Assembly (NCBI GenBank): GCA_035764505.1 | Contig: DASTZC010000149.1 | Location: 1-38,208, forward strand | Direction of reading: 5' to 3' | Length of the DNA: 38,208 bases | DNA from: Candidatus Polarisedimenticolia bacterium | GTDB taxonomy: Bacteria; Acidobacteriota; Polarisedimenticolia; Gp22-AA2; AA152 | Part shown: in pieces, positions 37,677 through 38,208 of the stretch | Position numbering within the stretch: position 1 is the stretch's first letter | Layout of the letters: every line of letters begins with the position of its first letter | Position numbers and translations under genes: made by a program | The notes under the pieces: generated by a model | Told to the model about the DNA's origin: nothing | Database searches by the model: none | What the model saw: the letters and a program-made list of their open reading frames with translations, nothing else

Positions 37677-38208
37677 GGCAGCATCTCCAGCGATTCGCCG
37701 GCGCGTGCCAGCAGGGCGCTCAGCGCGGGCGGCACGTAAATCCCGAGCACCAGGACCGTGGCCGCGAGAGCCAGGGGCGGGAGCACGGCCGAGATCTCCT
37801 CCCGCTTCCCCGTCCGGCGCGGCAGCAGCGCCGGCGTCTCGCCCGGCTGGGCCATGCGCAGCACGATGGCCAGCATGCCGATGAATATCACGGTCAGCAG
37901 GGCGAGGTAGATCACGGCCACCAGCGGATGCCCGCCGTCGAGGGCGGCCTTCAGGATCACCAGCTCGCTGAGAAACACTCCGAAAGGTGGCGAGCCGGTG
38001 ATGGCGAGAAATCCCGCGACCCACAAAACCCCCGACCACGGGATCACGCGCACCATGCCGCGGACTTCGAGCGCCGATTTGGTCCGGTAGGCGGCGAGCA
38101 CGTTGCCCGCCACCAGGAAGAGGCACGCCTTGGTCAGCGAGTGATTCACGGCGTGCAGCATCGCTCCGTAACGGCCGTCCCCGCCCAGTCCCACCCCCAG
38201 AGCGAGGA
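37673..38208 (-). CDS. Hydrogenase-4 subunit F-like (NuoL/M/N-like) membrane protein, 5' end beyond window
   Basis: C-terminal 177 residues of an antiporter-like membrane subunit. AMLHAVNHSLTKACLFLVAG holds the conserved Lys of the Mrp/NuoL family, and TGSPPFGVFLSELVILKAAL is typical of HyfF and NuoN-type proteins. Three or four helices follow, with a short charged loop between them. The stop overlaps the GTG of the large-subunit gene. The gene continues past the right edge, where further Ehr membrane subunits are expected. Confidence 0.9.
   Translation of the reverse strand, partial: LALGVGLGGDGRYGAMLHAVNHSLTKACLFLVAGNVLAAYRTKSALEVRGMVRVIPWSGVLWVAGFLAITGSPPFGVFLSELVILKAALDGGHPLVAVIYLALLTVIFIGMLAIVLRMAQPGETPALLPRRTGKREEISAVLPPLALAATVLVLGIYVPPALSALLARAGESLEMLP

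Overview
The window is G+C-rich, and almost every gene lies on the minus strand; the one clear plus-strand gene starts at 33059. No marker gene (rRNA, tRNA, ribosomal protein) is present, so taxonomy is inference. Three large MacB/FtsX-type permeases of the 'acidobacterial duplicated orphan permease' (ADOP) kind stand beside their own adaptor and ATPase. There is also a very large secreted subtilase, a WG-repeat gene and a split complex I locus. Together these suggest an Acidobacteriota-like bacterium or a related soil or sediment lineage.

Region 1 (1-8983) is one efflux-type operon read right to left. It encodes a membrane-fusion adaptor, an ATP-binding protein and three about 800-residue permeases, the last cut by the window edge. 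A near-perfect sigma-54 type -24/-12 element stands upstream. The adaptor seems to use an ATC start codon placed correctly behind a strong ribosome binding site.

Region 2 (9.0-22.0 kb) is accessory. It holds a low-complexity spacer, an AbiEii-like nucleotidyltransferase overlapping a small charged partner gene, a WG-repeat gene broken by an in-frame TAG exactly where TGG is expected, and a 2610-residue mosaic subtilase. It also holds a second, orphan copy of the nucleotidyltransferase and an AraC-type regulator. Three copies of an unrecognised 178-183 bp repeat lie in this region, all in one direction. Each begins with a potential 76-nt hairpin and continues with a conserved tail.

Region 3 (22.0-32.9 kb) is a tightly overlapping complex I operon in the order nuoA-C-D-E-F-G-H-J-K-L-N behind a good sigma-70 promoter. 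nuoB, nuoI and nuoM are absent from their usual places, and the flanking genes abut or overlap, so there is no room for them.

Region 4 (33.0-38.2 kb) holds a secreted protein gene on the plus strand, a SulP transporter gene reduced to its 3' part, and a decayed duplicate of the nuoA/nuoC junction. After these comes part of an energy-converting-hydrogenase-related (Ehr-like) complex: a NuoL/M/N-like membrane subunit (partial), a fused NuoC-NuoD-like large subunit without the [NiFe] cysteines, and a fused NuoI-NuoB-like protein. The subunit types missing from the nuo operon (B, I and an antiporter-like subunit) are thus represented next door in hydrogenase-like form. That is the most interesting system-level observation here; whether the two sets of proteins interact is unknown.
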